Shown: positions 35,501 through 41,475, numbered from the stretch's first letter. The stretch is 64,000 nucleotides of DNA from Dromiciops gliroides (GCF_019393635.1 NC_057864.1:445850822-445914821), one strand, 5' to 3'. Numbers and translations are program-made. Notes: generated from the sequence alone by a model not told the origin.

Positions 35501-37792
35501 CATTAAGGATATTGGTCTATAAGGCTTTTCTTTTTCTCCTTTTTGCTTTATTTTCCCTCATTTAGGTTTCAGGATCATATTTATATCTTAAAAAGAATTT
35601 GGTGGGATTCATTATTTTCCTGTCTTTGTAAACAGTTTGTATAATATTAGAATTAATTGTTCTGTTTGATAGAATTGGCTTGTTTTTTTTTTTGTTTTTT
35701 TTTTTAGTGAGGCAATTGGGTTTAAGTGACTTGCCCAGGGTCACACAGCTAGTAAGTGTTAAGTGTCTGAGGCCAGATTTGAACTCAGGTAGTCCTGAAT
35801 CCAGGGCCGGTGCTCTATCCAATGCGCCACCTAGCTGCCCCTAGATTTGGCTTGTAAATGCATTTAGTCTTTTTTTTTTTCTTTGATACATTTGGTCTTT
35901 TTTTGTTTTGTTTTCAATTTCTTTGAGATTGAGTCATTTAAATCCTTTGTTTCCTATTCTATTTATCCAGATGTTACATTTTTGTAAATATTCATCCATT
36001 TCATTTAAGTTCTTGGTTTTATTGGCATATAGTTGGGCAAAATAGTTTCTAACAGAATCCTTTATTCATTTTTTGCGTGAATTCTTTTTCACTTTTTGAT
36101 ACTACTAATTTGGTTTTCCTTTCTTTTGAAAATTAAAGCTAATGGTTTATTTTGTTGTTTTTCTTTAAACATACTTCCTAAGTTTCTTTATTAATTCAGT
36201 GATTCCTTCCCCCCCCCCCATTTTACAAATGAGAGATTATGAATCACAGAGGTGACAGAGCTGAGATTCAGTTCCAGATGCTTAAACTCCAAATACACAC
36301 CACTCTTTCCCCTACATCACACTGTCCAAATTCCTTATTCTAGCATTAGAACACTCCACAACCTGGTGCCAAACTACCTTTCCAGCCTTCTCTGACTCCA
36401 TAAACCTTTTCATGGTCTCTGTTGCAGCCAAATTGAGCTACTAACTACTCATATTATTCCATCAGCAGGGTGATTGCTTTGCATTCCCTCTACTAGGATT
36501 TATCTTCCATCTTCTGGGTCTGTTCATATTTTAGGGTAGGGAAAAAGTTCTGATCATTGAATTAATTAGGGGTGTAATTCCCAATGTAGATTGTCAGATT
36601 ATTTTGTAACTTATAGCTCTGAGAGTTTTGGGGGAACACTGACAGGTTATGTGACTTGCTCAGGATCATACAACCATTGTGTGTCAGAGAAAAGGTTTGA
36701 ACTCAAGTTTTCTTGACTCAGCAGTAGGCTGACTATATCTATTAAACCATTCAGTTTTTTCTGAAATCTTACACATCTGAAAAGACTTTTCTTAAATCTA
36801 TCTATCTTTTCTGATTCCATTTCTGTTTGGTATAAACAAAAACCACTCTACTTAAGGAAGTAATGGGTTCCCTGCCACTTCCTGGAGGACTTGAGAGTGG
36901 AAACTGGATGACCACTTGACCACTTGTTGAGGATGTTGTAGAGGGCATTCCTGTGCACGTACAGGTTAGACTCAACCCCTGTGCTGCCTTCCATTTCTGA
37001 TCTAGTGGACAGGGGTCATACATTTTGATCTTCCTCAATGCAGCATCTTGCATAAAGTTGTTGAATTCACTTATATTGTATTGCAGTTGGTTAAGGCATG
37101 TGATTCTTGGGGCTCATAATCAGTAAAGAAATGGAAATGAATTTAGGGGAACTTAAGAGTACTTGTTGTGTGCCGCAAAAGGAAGCAGGCATCTAACTGT
37201 CTGGTGCCTTATTTTAATAAGGGGAGCCAAGTGGAAAGGGCTTTGACACTTAGCCTGAATTGCAAAGCATGTTTTTAGTTTTGATTCTGCTAGAGGATGT
37301 CCCCAGGCTTTGTTGTGCCTGGCTGAACCCAGCATGCTTTATGACATTCTAACCTCTCTGAATGGAAGCTAGACCTCTACACCTTATAGGTCTGCCTTTT
37401 GTTCACTCAGTCCTCCTCCACTATTTTGGTCTTAAAGGAAAATAGAAAGGCATTTGGAGTCACGTTTTTCAAGAATGGCTTGAATTTAGTCAAAAGTTTG
37501 TCAGTCCTCTAGGCCCTGGAGAAATAAAAACCTCTCAGAGATTCTCATGAAAAGACTATTGCACAAATTTCAAGTTATGTCAGGTTTTGTTGTTGTTGTT
37601 TTCCCCATACAGCCTGAGAAAAATGATGTTTTGTTTTGGTTTTTTAGGTTTGTCTGTGAGGACACAGTAGAAGAGAAGATCTCGCACCTTCAGACCAGGA
37701 AAAAGAATTTAGCCACACAGGTTCTGTCTGGATCTGGGGAATCCTTCACCAAGCTCACTCTTGCTGACCTCAAAATCCTCTTTGGCGTTTAA
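1793..37792 (+). CDS. TTF2: TTF2, transcription termination factor 2 (SNF2-family ATPase), 3' part of gene, 19 exons
   Basis: TTF2 is a double-stranded-DNA-dependent ATPase that releases RNA polymerase and transcripts from templates, notably at mitosis; the Drosophila relative is Lodestar. Nineteen consecutive coding exons are seen here and described singly below. They sum to 3153 coding bases (1050 codons plus TAA) with compatible phases and GT-AG introns. Order of parts: a fast-evolving Lys/Pro-rich linker, then SNF2 motif I (ADDMGLGKT), Ia ([13 protein letters not shown]), II (DEAH), III ([11 protein letters not shown]), IV (VIVSQWT), V ([13 protein letters not shown]) and VI (DRIYRVGQ). 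The human protein, recalled from memory, is about 1160 residues, so roughly the first 100 residues (GRF zinc finger) and the promoter lie left of the window. No broken exon was seen. Recognition is by close match to human TTF2 throughout the helicase core. Confidence 0.97.
2717..3260. other. TTF2 intron a-b, no recognised feature
   Basis: An intron of 544 bp with ordinary composition. No repeat or open frame of note recognised. Confidence 0.6.
3261..3387 (+). CDS. TTF2: TTF2 exon b
   Basis: Acceptor tgcttttcag; encodes [20 protein letters not shown] and onward, which closely matches human. It must end at 3387 (phase 1, Q-G codon split) to join the next exon in frame as DQGSNKERG. The donor used is therefore gtacgg, although a consensus gtgagt lies 5 bases downstream (see findings). 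Confidence 0.9.
3753..3920 (+). CDS. TTF2: TTF2 exon c
   Basis: Acceptor ttcaaacag, donor gtaaga, phase 1 in and phase 1 out. It encodes a Pro/Cys/His-rich linker ([16 protein letters not shown] and onward) ending [12 protein letters not shown], parallel to the human GGSSQCYRG. An alternative frame is open across this exon but leads to a stop in the next exon. Confidence 0.85.
3946..4107 (-). mobile_element. WSINE-type SINE
   Basis: Antisense copy: T-rich tail, ggttaagtgatttgcccagg, ending cgccacctagctgcccc. Flanked by similar ttgtgaatt / tcgtgaatt target repeats. Confidence 0.9.
4630..4889 (-). mobile_element. Mar1-like SINE
   Basis: Antisense copy from gttgttgttcagtcattttc to ccacctagctgccc. 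Flanked by near-identical ccacacccat / ctacacccata target repeats. Confidence 0.85.
5075..5223 (+). CDS. TTF2: TTF2 exon d
   Basis: Acceptor cttttcctag, donor gtaaac, phase 1 in and phase 0 out. It encodes [20 protein letters not shown] followed by [18 protein letters not shown] and VAEDPEGLK, the segment just before the SNF2 N-lobe and strongly like human. Confidence 0.94.
5375..5925 (-). mobile_element. L1 3' end interrupted by a WSINE-type SINE (5582-5733, + strand)
   Basis: Antisense marsupial L1 3' UTR phrases (accacagcttgtttagccat, ccaaattgcattctagaatg) lie on both sides of a SINE. That SINE starts gggacagctaggtggtgtag, ends in an A tail, and is flanked by aaaagtactg repeats. Confidence 0.8.
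5930..6790 (-). mobile_element. L2 LINE fragments, antisense
   Basis: Reverse L2 tails (tatgtgccaggcactgtgct, ctgccctcaagaagttt) occur at 5940-6030 and 6340-6440. The second continues into degraded L2 ORF2 sequence up to about 6780 (minus-strand cctaggaatcatcctggact). Confidence 0.65.
6790..8786. other. TTF2 intron d-e, mostly unique sequence
   Basis: No clear repeat over most of this stretch. Weak MIR-like text is seen at about 7090-7350. A short coding-like string lies at 7452-7517 (see findings). No gene is supported. Confidence 0.5.
8787..8868 (+). CDS. TTF2: TTF2 exon e (start of SNF2 ATPase N-lobe)
   Basis: Acceptor ttctcttctcag, donor gtaaat. It encodes [19 protein letters not shown] followed by QKPHGGIL, the Q-motif-like region that opens the SNF2 N-lobe. 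It ends at phase 1 and is too short for a long open frame. Intron d-e (3.5 kb) holds L1, L2 and SINE fragments. Confidence 0.96.
9190..9570 (-). mobile_element. L1 3' UTR fragment, antisense
   Basis: Phrases gttttgagatctaaattctg, ggtaagcaatctgatctagg and gtgcagtcatgtaaaacatt parallel the L1 3' end found again at 17.4-17.55 kb. The remaining sequence up to 10110 shows nothing recognised. Confidence 0.65.
10111..10227 (+). CDS. TTF2: TTF2 exon f (Walker A, motif I)
   Basis: Acceptor tctttttcag. It encodes [20 protein letters not shown], containing the Walker A lysine that binds ATP phosphate, then a Lys/Gln-rich stretch ending LCLSRD. Donor gtaggg, phase 1. Confidence 0.96.
10700..10915 (+). 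mobile_element. MIR/THER-type SINE
   Basis: cctggtggcacagtgaatag start, central cttaccagctgtgcgacctt and cctcagtttccttatctgta, ending gtaggtacttaataaatact. Confidence 0.75.
10915..11210 (-). mobile_element. L1 3' end, antisense
   Basis: ccattccccaattgatggac and tttgccaccacaaaaagaac are standard antisense marsupial L1 3' text. Confidence 0.8.
11285..11830. mobile_element. CR1/L3-type LINE 3' fragment
   Basis: Phrases such as gttgcaagggatgtcattgc, tccagcttatcattgctgcc and actccatatgaggcctgaga match the CR1/L3 3' region seen widely in amniotes. Orientation was not settled. The remaining part up to 12277 shows nothing recognised. Confidence 0.6.
12278..12428 (+). CDS. TTF2: TTF2 exon g (motif Ia)
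   Basis: Acceptor cccttaag; encodes [20 protein letters not shown] then [22 protein letters not shown]. The exon ends in ...AAAGT|gtgagt at phase 2. This is the lobe-1 segment after Walker A. Confidence 0.95.
12855..12871 (+). promoter_or_regulatory. Candidate CTCF site in TTF2 intron
   Basis: GCCACCAGGTGGCAGCA matches the CTCF core (CCASYAG-GKGGCA). It lies between exons g and h with no repeat recognised around it. Motif match only. Confidence 0.45.
13244..13349 (+). CDS. TTF2: TTF2 exon h
   Basis: Acceptor gttgatatag, donor gtaagg. It encodes [19 protein letters not shown], the motif Ib / TTY strand of SNF2 proteins, then a variable acidic insert ending DVCVE. Phase 2 in and phase 0 out. 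Confidence 0.94.
14424..14597 (-). mobile_element. WSINE-type SINE
   Basis: Antisense copy ending ccacctagctgcccc, with the target repeat aattcccagtt on both sides. Confidence 0.92.
14703..14884 (+). CDS. TTF2: TTF2 exon i (motifs II and III)
   Basis: Acceptor ttctctag. It encodes [20 protein letters not shown] (Walker B DEAH box) and then [18 protein letters not shown] followed by [20 protein letters not shown]. The donor gtaagc splits an Arg codon (phase 2). These residues couple ATP hydrolysis to translocation. Confidence 0.97.
15137..15271 (-). mobile_element. WSINE-type SINE, slightly truncated
   Basis: Antisense copy from tttgtggggcagtgagggtt to tgtaccaccta. It lacks the final gctgcccc and has short taaggt repeats at the flanks. 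Confidence 0.85.
15395..15485 (-). mobile_element. L2 3' tail, antisense
   Basis: ttgtgctggggatacaaaga and ctcattctaatgggggagac are reverse L2 tail text. Confidence 0.6.
15559..15963 (+). other. GC-rich intronic block with an open frame of 134 codons, unrecognised
   Basis: An ATG-started frame with Gly/Leu/Arg-rich, compositionally biased content and two loosely repeated parts (agggttgctgccctgggcaa versus ggggttgttcccctgggtgg). There is no similarity I recognise. It is probably not a gene. The sequence from 15963 to 16601 holds nothing else recognised. Confidence 0.3.
16602..16755 (+). CDS. TTF2: TTF2 exon j
   Basis: Acceptor aaaaatcag, donor gtaact. It encodes [20 protein letters not shown] followed by [20 protein letters not shown], the end of lobe 1 with the LLRRTK signature of SNF2 proteins. 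Confidence 0.97.
17086..17177 (+). CDS. TTF2: TTF2 exon k
   Basis: Acceptor ctccaccag, donor gtgtgt. It encodes [20 protein letters not shown] then [10 protein letters not shown], the interlobe linker. Phase 0 in and phase 2 out. An antisense L1 3' end follows about 0.2 kb downstream in the intron. Confidence 0.96.
17395..18150 (-). mobile_element. L1 3' end, antisense, about 0.75 kb
   Basis: Starts with the 3' UTR (gttccctgaggcacagtaag) and runs through ttagccagtccccaagtgat, ctaccacaaaaagagctgct and gggcatagttccaaattgga. The following 0.5 kb up to exon l is unrecognised. Confidence 0.85.
18648..18730 (+). CDS. TTF2: TTF2 exon l
   Basis: Acceptor gatccag, donor gtgagc. It encodes [20 protein letters not shown] then PDNPFSR, matching the human [10 protein letters not shown] and SPNNPFSR blocks. 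Phase 2 in and phase 1 out. Confidence 0.95.
19071..19223 (-). mobile_element. WSINE-type SINE
   Basis: Antisense copy flanked by tggcatagaattta on both sides, a clean target-site duplication. Confidence 0.93.
19488..19633 (-). mobile_element. WSINE-type SINE
   Basis: Antisense copy flanked by tggaacctgtgtatttt on both sides, a 17-base target duplication that suggests a fairly recent insertion. Confidence 0.94.
19780..19890 (-). mobile_element. L2 3' tail, antisense
   Basis: cctcctatgtgctgggctct, gctggggatacaaagaaggg and tgctcacagtctgatgagga are reverse L2 tail text. Confidence 0.6.
20050..20183 (+). CDS. TTF2: TTF2 exon m
   Basis: Acceptor ctttaacag, donor gtaagg. It encodes [20 protein letters not shown] then [20 protein letters not shown] and SLLKS. 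The LRLRQCCCH core is near identical to human; the start is variable. Confidence 0.96.
20893..21063 (+). CDS. TTF2: TTF2 exon n
   Basis: Acceptor tctgcctag, donor gtacgc, phase 0 at both ends. It encodes [20 protein letters not shown] then [14 protein letters not shown] and [11 protein letters not shown], closely parallel to human. The following intron is 6.0 kb and contains the left arm of the large inverted repeat. Confidence 0.96.
21064..22030. other. TTF2 intron n-o, proximal part, no recognised feature
   Basis: Mostly unique sequence. Open frames here are short and unsupported. Confidence 0.5.
22030..22150 (+). mobile_element. MIR-type / L2-tail fragment
   Basis: gatcttttacaagtcaagtg then caatgcctgacacatgccag and gcacttaataaatggttgtt. 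Confidence 0.6.
22435..23160 (+). mobile_element. CR1/L3-type LINE remnant with RT fragment
   Basis: The plus strand encodes [20 protein letters not shown] then [14 protein letters not shown], a reverse transcriptase block of the CR1/L3 type with the catalytic DD region altered (FFDNT). Upstream text cttgacttttagcaaaacat belongs to the same RT (LDFSKxxDKVSH). Decayed. Confidence 0.65.
23160..23560 (+). mobile_element. L1 3' end, sense
   Basis: gcatcaattggagaatggct, gaacaaattatggcccatga and cgaagtgagcaaaacc-like text (at about 23483) are the sense version of the marsupial L1 3' end. The sequence 23560-24040 is unrecognised. Confidence 0.75.
24040..24302 (+). repeat. Unclassified repeat, copy 1 (direct partner at 28925-29200)
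   Basis: Shares ordered phrases with 28925-29200 in the same orientation: gagagttgctagcttgcatt-like start, atttccatggtgggaatttt-like middle, and gggctgttgtgaggcttgga then aagcattttgca. The last part resembles an MIR-like 3' half; the first part is not recognised. Confidence 0.6.
24470..24726 (-). mobile_element. Mar1-like SINE (about 260 bp)
   Basis: Antisense copy with the tRNA-like end at cctagctgccc and the body ggggttttcttgg...aggaaactgaggc. Part of the inverted-repeat arm; its mirror copy lies at 30594-30846. Confidence 0.85.
25038..25110 (-). mobile_element. Truncated WSINE-type SINE inserted in left arm
   Basis: A poly-T run followed by the antisense 3' part of the SINE (ttaagtgacttgcctagggt). 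It is flanked by copies of cactagcatct. The right arm has a single uninterrupted copy of that target. Confidence 0.9.
25400..26040 (+). mobile_element. MIR-type SINE then L2 ORF2 fragment
   Basis: 25403-25640 is a MIR/THER-type SINE (ggtgacatggtgggtaggac, gatagctgtgtgaccttggg). 25730-26020 is a decayed sense L2 ORF2 region (cttaatctctctccttgtgt, cctgttggacatcaccacct). The first part is inside the inverted-repeat arm. Confidence 0.6.
26041..27048. other. TTF2 intron n-o, distal part
   Basis: Short reverse L2-tail fragments at about 26465-26530 and 26885-26960. Otherwise nothing recognised. Confidence 0.45.
27049..27107 (+). CDS. TTF2: TTF2 exon o (59 bp, inside the spacer of the large inverted repeat)
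   Basis: Acceptor cttatctag, donor gtaaat, phase 0 in and phase 2 out. It encodes [19 protein letters not shown] plus a split codon. It lies between the two arms of a 1.4-kb inverted repeat. Its length is not a multiple of three, so skipping it would put the next exon out of frame with a TAG after seven codons. Confidence 0.95.
27171..27328 (-). mobile_element. WSINE-type SINE
   Basis: Antisense copy starting 64 bases after exon o, flanked by ttggatgttctttt / ttggatgctgtttt. Confidence 0.9.
28000..28560 (-). mobile_element. L2 fragment, antisense, decayed
   Basis: ccctactatgtataacgcat-like tail text at 28020, followed by gtcttgaaggccaggactag and gcaaggaaatgacagagtca. The class is L2-like but weak. 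27330-28000 and 28560-28920 show nothing certain. Confidence 0.45.
28925..29200 (+). repeat. Unclassified repeat, copy 2 (direct partner at 24040-24302)
   Basis: Same order of blocks as copy 1 and the same orientation, with many differences. It is therefore older than the inverted repeat and not part of it. Confidence 0.6.
29319..29522. mobile_element. Mariner-type MITE with terminal inverted repeats
   Basis: The left end reads TACAAAGTGGGCCAAAAGTC. The right end, read in reverse complement, is cagaGGGTGGGCCAAAAGCC. The ends thus form inverted repeats of about 20 bp around a roughly 200-bp A/T-rich interior with no transposase. A TA precedes the left end; the right end runs into a (TG)n array. 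It is inserted in an L2 fragment. Confidence 0.7.
29520..29570. repeat. (TG)n microsatellite, about 25 units
   Basis: Uninterrupted TG dinucleotides begin directly at the right end of the MITE. Confidence 0.95.
29607..31012 (-). repeat. Right arm of large inverted repeat
   Basis: This is the partner of the left arm without the SINE, so it shows the empty site. It ends about 37 bases upstream of TTF2 exon p, near the branch point and polypyrimidine tract. Beyond the inner edge both sides continue as L2-like sequence but with much lower similarity. Confidence 0.95.
30594..30846 (+). mobile_element. Mar1-like SINE, mirror copy
   Basis: Begins gggcagctaggtgtcccagt and ends in the aagagttggacagtttgaag region. 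Identical in layout to the copy in the left arm. Confidence 0.85.
31050..31200 (+). CDS. TTF2: TTF2 exon p (motif IV)
   Basis: Acceptor atcttttag, donor gtagga. It encodes [20 protein letters not shown] then [20 protein letters not shown], the start of SNF2 lobe 2. The right arm of the inverted repeat ends only about 37 bases before this exon. Confidence 0.97.
31201..32051. other. TTF2 intron p-q, no recognised feature
   Basis: 851 bp, no repeat family recognised and only short open frames. Confidence 0.55.
32052..32134 (+). CDS. TTF2: TTF2 exon q (motif V)
   Basis: Acceptor ccttctgaag, donor gtaccg. It encodes [20 protein letters not shown] then LFLLDMHW, the motif V strand and loop. Phase 0 in and phase 2 out. 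The sequence is essentially identical to human. Confidence 0.97.
33151..33294 (-). mobile_element. WSINE-type SINE
   Basis: Antisense copy flanked by aaggaattatt / aagaaattatt. Before it (32135-33130) nothing was recognised. Confidence 0.9.
33460..33534 (+). CDS. TTF2: TTF2 exon r (motif VI)
   Basis: Acceptor ctatgacag, donor gtgaga. It encodes [20 protein letters not shown] then VVIHR, with the motif VI arginines that sense ATP. The following intron (4.1 kb) is mostly a long antisense L1 copy. Confidence 0.97.
34451..34603 (-). mobile_element. WSINE-type SINE inside L1
   Basis: Antisense copy flanked by ttcccatcagttttt on both sides. Confidence 0.93.
35683..35840 (-). mobile_element. WSINE-type SINE inside L1
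   Basis: Antisense copy flanked by agaattggcttg / agatttggcttg. Confidence 0.92.
36215..36530 (+). mobile_element. MIR remnant then L2 fragment
   Basis: 36222-36320 carries antisense MIR text. 36330-36530 carries sense L2 text (aacactccacaacctggtgc, ctacctttccagccttctct). 36530-37647 has a weak antisense MIR (36600-36760) and otherwise nothing. Confidence 0.55.
37648..37792 (+). CDS. TTF2: TTF2 exon s (terminal coding exon)
   Basis: Acceptor ggttttttag. It encodes [20 protein letters not shown] then [20 protein letters not shown] and V, then TAA at 37790-37792. It matches the human C-terminus, which ends LADLRVLFGI. Confidence 0.97.
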
Positions 37793-37859
37793 TTTTCCAT
37801 CGAAAACAGAACTGAACAACCTAGCTGGGGAATTTTTAGAAGCTTTCTTATGTTGATTT

Positions 37860-38470
37860 TTTGGGGCATCTCAGTTCTCTATCTGAGGTGGATAGTATTT
37901 TATATCATGACTCTTTTGGAGTTGTGATGGATCACTGTTTTGGTCAAAGTTCCTAAGACTTTCATAGCCGGTTATGCTTACAGTATTGGTGTTACTATGT
38001 AGATTATTCTTCTGGTCCTGTTCACTTTCATCATATAAGTCTTCCCAGGTTTTTCTGAAACGTTTCCCTTCATCATTTCTTACAGCACAGTGATAACACT
38101 CATAAACCGTAACTTGTTCAGTCATTCCTCAGTTCCTTCTCAGTTTCCAATTCTTTGACAACATGAAAAGAGCATCTATAAGTATTTTTTCTGTAGATGG
38201 GTTCTTTTTGTTTGATCTTTTTGGGATACAGACCTATTAGTGGTTTGCTGAGTCAAGGGGTATAGACAGTTTTGTAGCCCTGTGGGCATAGTTCCATATT
38301 GTTCTCCAGAATGATTGGACCAGTTCACAACTCCACTACTGTCTAGTAGTAGTGCACTACTGTCCCTGTTTTTCCACATCCCCTCTAGCATTTATCATTT
38401 TCCTTTTCTGCCACCCTAGCAATCTGATGGGTGTGAGGTGGTGCCTCACAGTTATTTTTGACATTGTTTC
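37860..38470 (-). mobile_element. L1 3' end in the TTF2 3' flank, antisense
   Basis: cttgttcagtcattcctcag, attgttctccagaatgattg and gatgggtgtgaggtggtgcc. It starts about 70 bases after the TTF2 stop and so lies in the probable 3' UTR. Confidence 0.85.
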
Positions 38471-38693
38471 TAAAGAGATTTTCCCCTCTTTGGTGGAGAG
38501 TTGCTTAAACAAAGGCATCATGCAATCAAAAAAGAGCTGTTAGCTTCCTCAGGTTATAAAATGGCAGCTTTTGGAGATATGTTAAGAGATTCCCTGAAAA
38601 GAGCTTGTGTTAGAGTATTATTCTGAACTATTTAAAGGAAGATAACTTTAAATGTCCACTCTTTATTTTGGCCCCTGTCCCATCTGACTACTG

Positions 38694-38733
38694 GGGGTTG
38701 TTAACAACTGCTTTGGGTTGTTAACAACTGCTT
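38694..38733. repeat. 20-bp tandem duplication
   Basis: gggttgttaacaactgcttt occurs twice in a row; each unit contains the palindrome gttgttaacaac. Confidence 0.9.
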
Positions 38734-39087
38734 TGCAGCATTTGGTAAGTCATACCTACTGTACTTTGTTCTCGTTGGTGCTGCTTGGCACAGCGGCTCC
38801 AAGCTGACTCCAGACGACCCAAAGATACCCTGGTCGGGTTGTGTTGGGTGCCACTAAATACAGCTTCTCTTTCTGGTTATCTGACAAAAGTTAACATGAC
38901 CAGAATATCGATCCAAGGTGAGCTTCTAGCTACTGTCTTTACTGTACAGGATGGCTGCTTTAGAGCAAAACCATGCAGAATGACAGGAGGATTCTGGTAG
39001 CTCTTACCACAGAAATGCAAAGCTGAGGATTGTCGCACTTTTAGGATTTTCTGGGTGTCACTCAAACCAAAAACTTATCACACACAA

Positions 39088-39093
39088 AATAAA
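39088..39093 (+). terminator. TTF2: Candidate TTF2 poly(A) signal AATAAA
   Basis: This is the first canonical AATAAA after the TTF2 stop, giving a 3' UTR of about 1.3 kb that would include an antisense L1 3' end. A GT-rich stretch follows at about 39128-39160. Which site is used cannot be told from sequence alone. Confidence 0.4.
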
Positions 39094-39489
39094 TAGAAAA
39101 AGGGTCAACTGCATTATAACAAAAACAGTGTAGTACGTGGCTAGTGGCTTGTCTGCTCCACTGGTTCCTTTCTCTCCTCATACAGTCCTTGTAATGAAGA
39201 AACCAAAGGCCTTCTTTATGTTAATTGAATAAGGCAGGAATGTTTCCTACTTTTTCCCTCTGTTATTAATAAGCATCTTTAGTCCAAGCATCCTTCCCTA
39301 TTGAGACAGACAACACCCCAACTACAGTCCCTTGGTGGGGAGGAAGCGGGGAAGGACTCTGACAAAGGGAAAACAGCTTTTCATTCAGCAGGGCTGTGCT
39401 GCCATCGTAAGATTCTAAAGAAAGCAAGCATGTGTTGGTAGTTCAGCTATGGCACCAAATGTCTGCTTTGTCATAAATGCTTTTATATA

Positions 39490-39960
39490 CAGGGTACCCT
39501 AAAAATCCTAGCGCAGTCCTAAGCTTTAGTAACTTCAGGAGTATAATGACTACAAACTTGACAAAAAAGATTTGAAAGTTTAATTATTCAATTCTCTTAC
39601 TTATTTTAGTTTTAACAGTGGGGCTCCCTATCACATCCTGCACAGGTGACAATTTCACAAACCATGGATTGGTTGAGGAGGTCCTCCTCTTGCTTGGCCA
39701 TTTGACCTTTGGGGAAGGTCATGTCAAAACTGCCACATATGTATCATCAGAACCATATTCTCCAAATGATCCAAAGGCTTGGACTGCAAATGCCATCCTT
39801 TCAGTCATGGAGCAGGAGCTGTTGGAAGTTTTTTGTAAAGTTTGACAACCACTAGAGTCATAGCACAAAATGGTAGTTATGTTGAATTTGAATAAGTACC
39901 ATTCATATTTCAAAAATCTTAAAATTTTTTTTGGTAAACTGTAGTATCTATGCTTCTGAG
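39490..39960 (+). mobile_element. Mariner element remnant with transposase C-terminal fragment
   Basis: The left end tacagggtaccctaaaaatcc is mariner-like and preceded by TA. At about 39670-39720 the plus strand reads W-I-G-(stop)-G-G-P-P-L-A-W-P, the familiar WIGRGGPxAWPPRSPD block of mariner transposases, followed by HVKTATYV. The copy is internally deleted and carries stops. The right end is unclear. Confidence 0.65.
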
Positions 39961-40769
39961 GTTATTGAAGTTTAAACAGCACTAATAGTTTTGGCGTCAG
40001 CTGGTATAGTAGTACTTCAATACTGACAACTGAAAGTAGATCTTGAAACCAATTGCTGCCATGACCTCAGAAAGCTTCCTGAATCACTATGTCTTGGCTT
40101 TGTCACAAAGGACAGTTAAAATCCTAAATATTACATTTTAGAATGTATTTACTCTCACAAGTTGTCTGTTTTTCCTGCTTGTACTTGAATTTTTACAAGA
40201 GACATCTTGTTCAGTTAAGTAATTCTAGCTACATTTAAATAGCATTTTAAGGTTTGCAGAGCTTAGAAATATTCAGATTTTTTTTGTCATAGCAGGAAGT
40301 TTTGACAAATAACAGTGTTACCCAATTTCCAGTGCACCCTGATCTGAAGTAGTTAATAGATTTCCCCTCCTTCAATTTTTCAAGTTCTGAACTTAATTCA
40401 TTAATAGCCTGGGGTAGGGTTGGGAAGGGAAATGATGTAATCCAACCAGGATTCTTCACCAGGAGTTAACTCTCTTCACGTTTGAGGTAATCAGAAGAGT
40501 CCTGGCCACTTGCAGTCATATAAATTGTCTCTTGGAAAACAACTCAGTAAGAGGAGAGTTCAAGAAGAGGCAGGATTATTTTATGTAGCATTTTGTTAAA
40601 TGAGGTACACATTAGAAGTCTAGTTTGTCTGTATGTGTTCCAAAAGGCATAAAAGATAAAGTGGGCAAAACAGGTTTAATGCTAAATTATAACCAATCTT
40701 CAACCTCAAAGCAGAAAATTGTACCAAAAGGATATAAAATGGTTATCTAACTATATATTCAAGTTATTG

Positions 40770-40890
40770 CTCCTATTTTAGATTAGAAAATACCCTTTTT
40801 TCCCCCGTGATTATTATGTAGTAGCAAAACCCCTTTATAATACTGTTGATTCACCATCAGCAAGAAACAGCTCGACTTTTAGCCAGTAGT
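40770..40890 (+). repeat. Direct duplication, copy A
   Basis: Block tagattagaaaatacc ... gtgattattatgtagtagca ... caccatcagcaagaaacagc. A second copy lies at 41180-41475. Nothing was recognised between the mariner remnant and this block except low-copy sequence. Confidence 0.85.
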
Positions 40891-40892
40891 GG

Positions 40893-41140
40893 CAGCTCGG
40901 TGGCACAGTGGATAGAGTACCAGACCTGAAGTCAGGAAGACTCATCTCCCTTCAGATAATGACCTTAAACACGTATTAGCTGTGTGACCCTGGACAAGTC
41001 ACTTCATCCCATTTGACTCAGTTTCCTCATCTGTAAAATGAGCTGGAGAAGGAAATGGCAAACCATTCCAGTATCTTTGCCAAGAAAACCCCAAATGGGA
41101 TTGCAAAGAGTCAGACAACTGAAATGCCTGGACAACTCTA
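40893..41140 (+). mobile_element. Mar1-like SINE
   Basis: Sense copy from ggcagctcggtggcacagtg to aagagtcagacaactgaaat, lying between the two direct copies. Confidence 0.85.
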
Positions 41141-41179
41141 GTAGCCTGAAAGTAGTAGGTATGGAAAGGAAAGCTCTGT

Positions 41180-41475
41180 TTAGATTAGAAAAATATCCTT
41201 TTGGGGCAGCTAGGTGGCGCAGTGGATAAAGCACTGGCCCTGGATTCAGGAGTACCTGAGTTCAAATCTGGCCTCAGACACTTAACACTTACTAGCTGGG
41301 TGACCCTGGGCAAGTCACTTAACCCCCATTGCCCCACCAAAAAAAAAAAAAGAAAAGAAAAATATCCTTTTTTTGGTGATTATTATCTAGTAGCATAGCC
41401 CCTTCTGTAGATGAAGAGAACGCTTGTGATCCACCATCAGCAAGAAACATACCTTGACTTTTAGGCAGTAACATT
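41180..41475 (+). repeat. Direct duplication, copy B, split by a SINE
   Basis: Same block as copy A with differences, interrupted by the SINE at 41203-41352, which carries an aaaatatcctttt target repeat. Confidence 0.85.
41203..41352 (+). mobile_element. WSINE-type SINE
   Basis: Sense copy from ggggcagctaggtggcgcag to its A-rich tail, inside copy B of the direct duplication. Confidence 0.94.

Larger units (their letters stand above)
33660..36200 (-). mobile_element. Long L1 copy, antisense, interrupted by two SINEs
   Basis: It runs from 3' UTR text (cgccaccacaaaaaagagct) into antisense ORF2 (gcatcttgatatatataatc, accctgaaataaatccatac, tgttgttcttgattattaat). SINEs at 34451-34603 and 35683-35840 split it. 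It fills most of the intron between exons r and s. The ORF is decayed. Confidence 0.85.
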
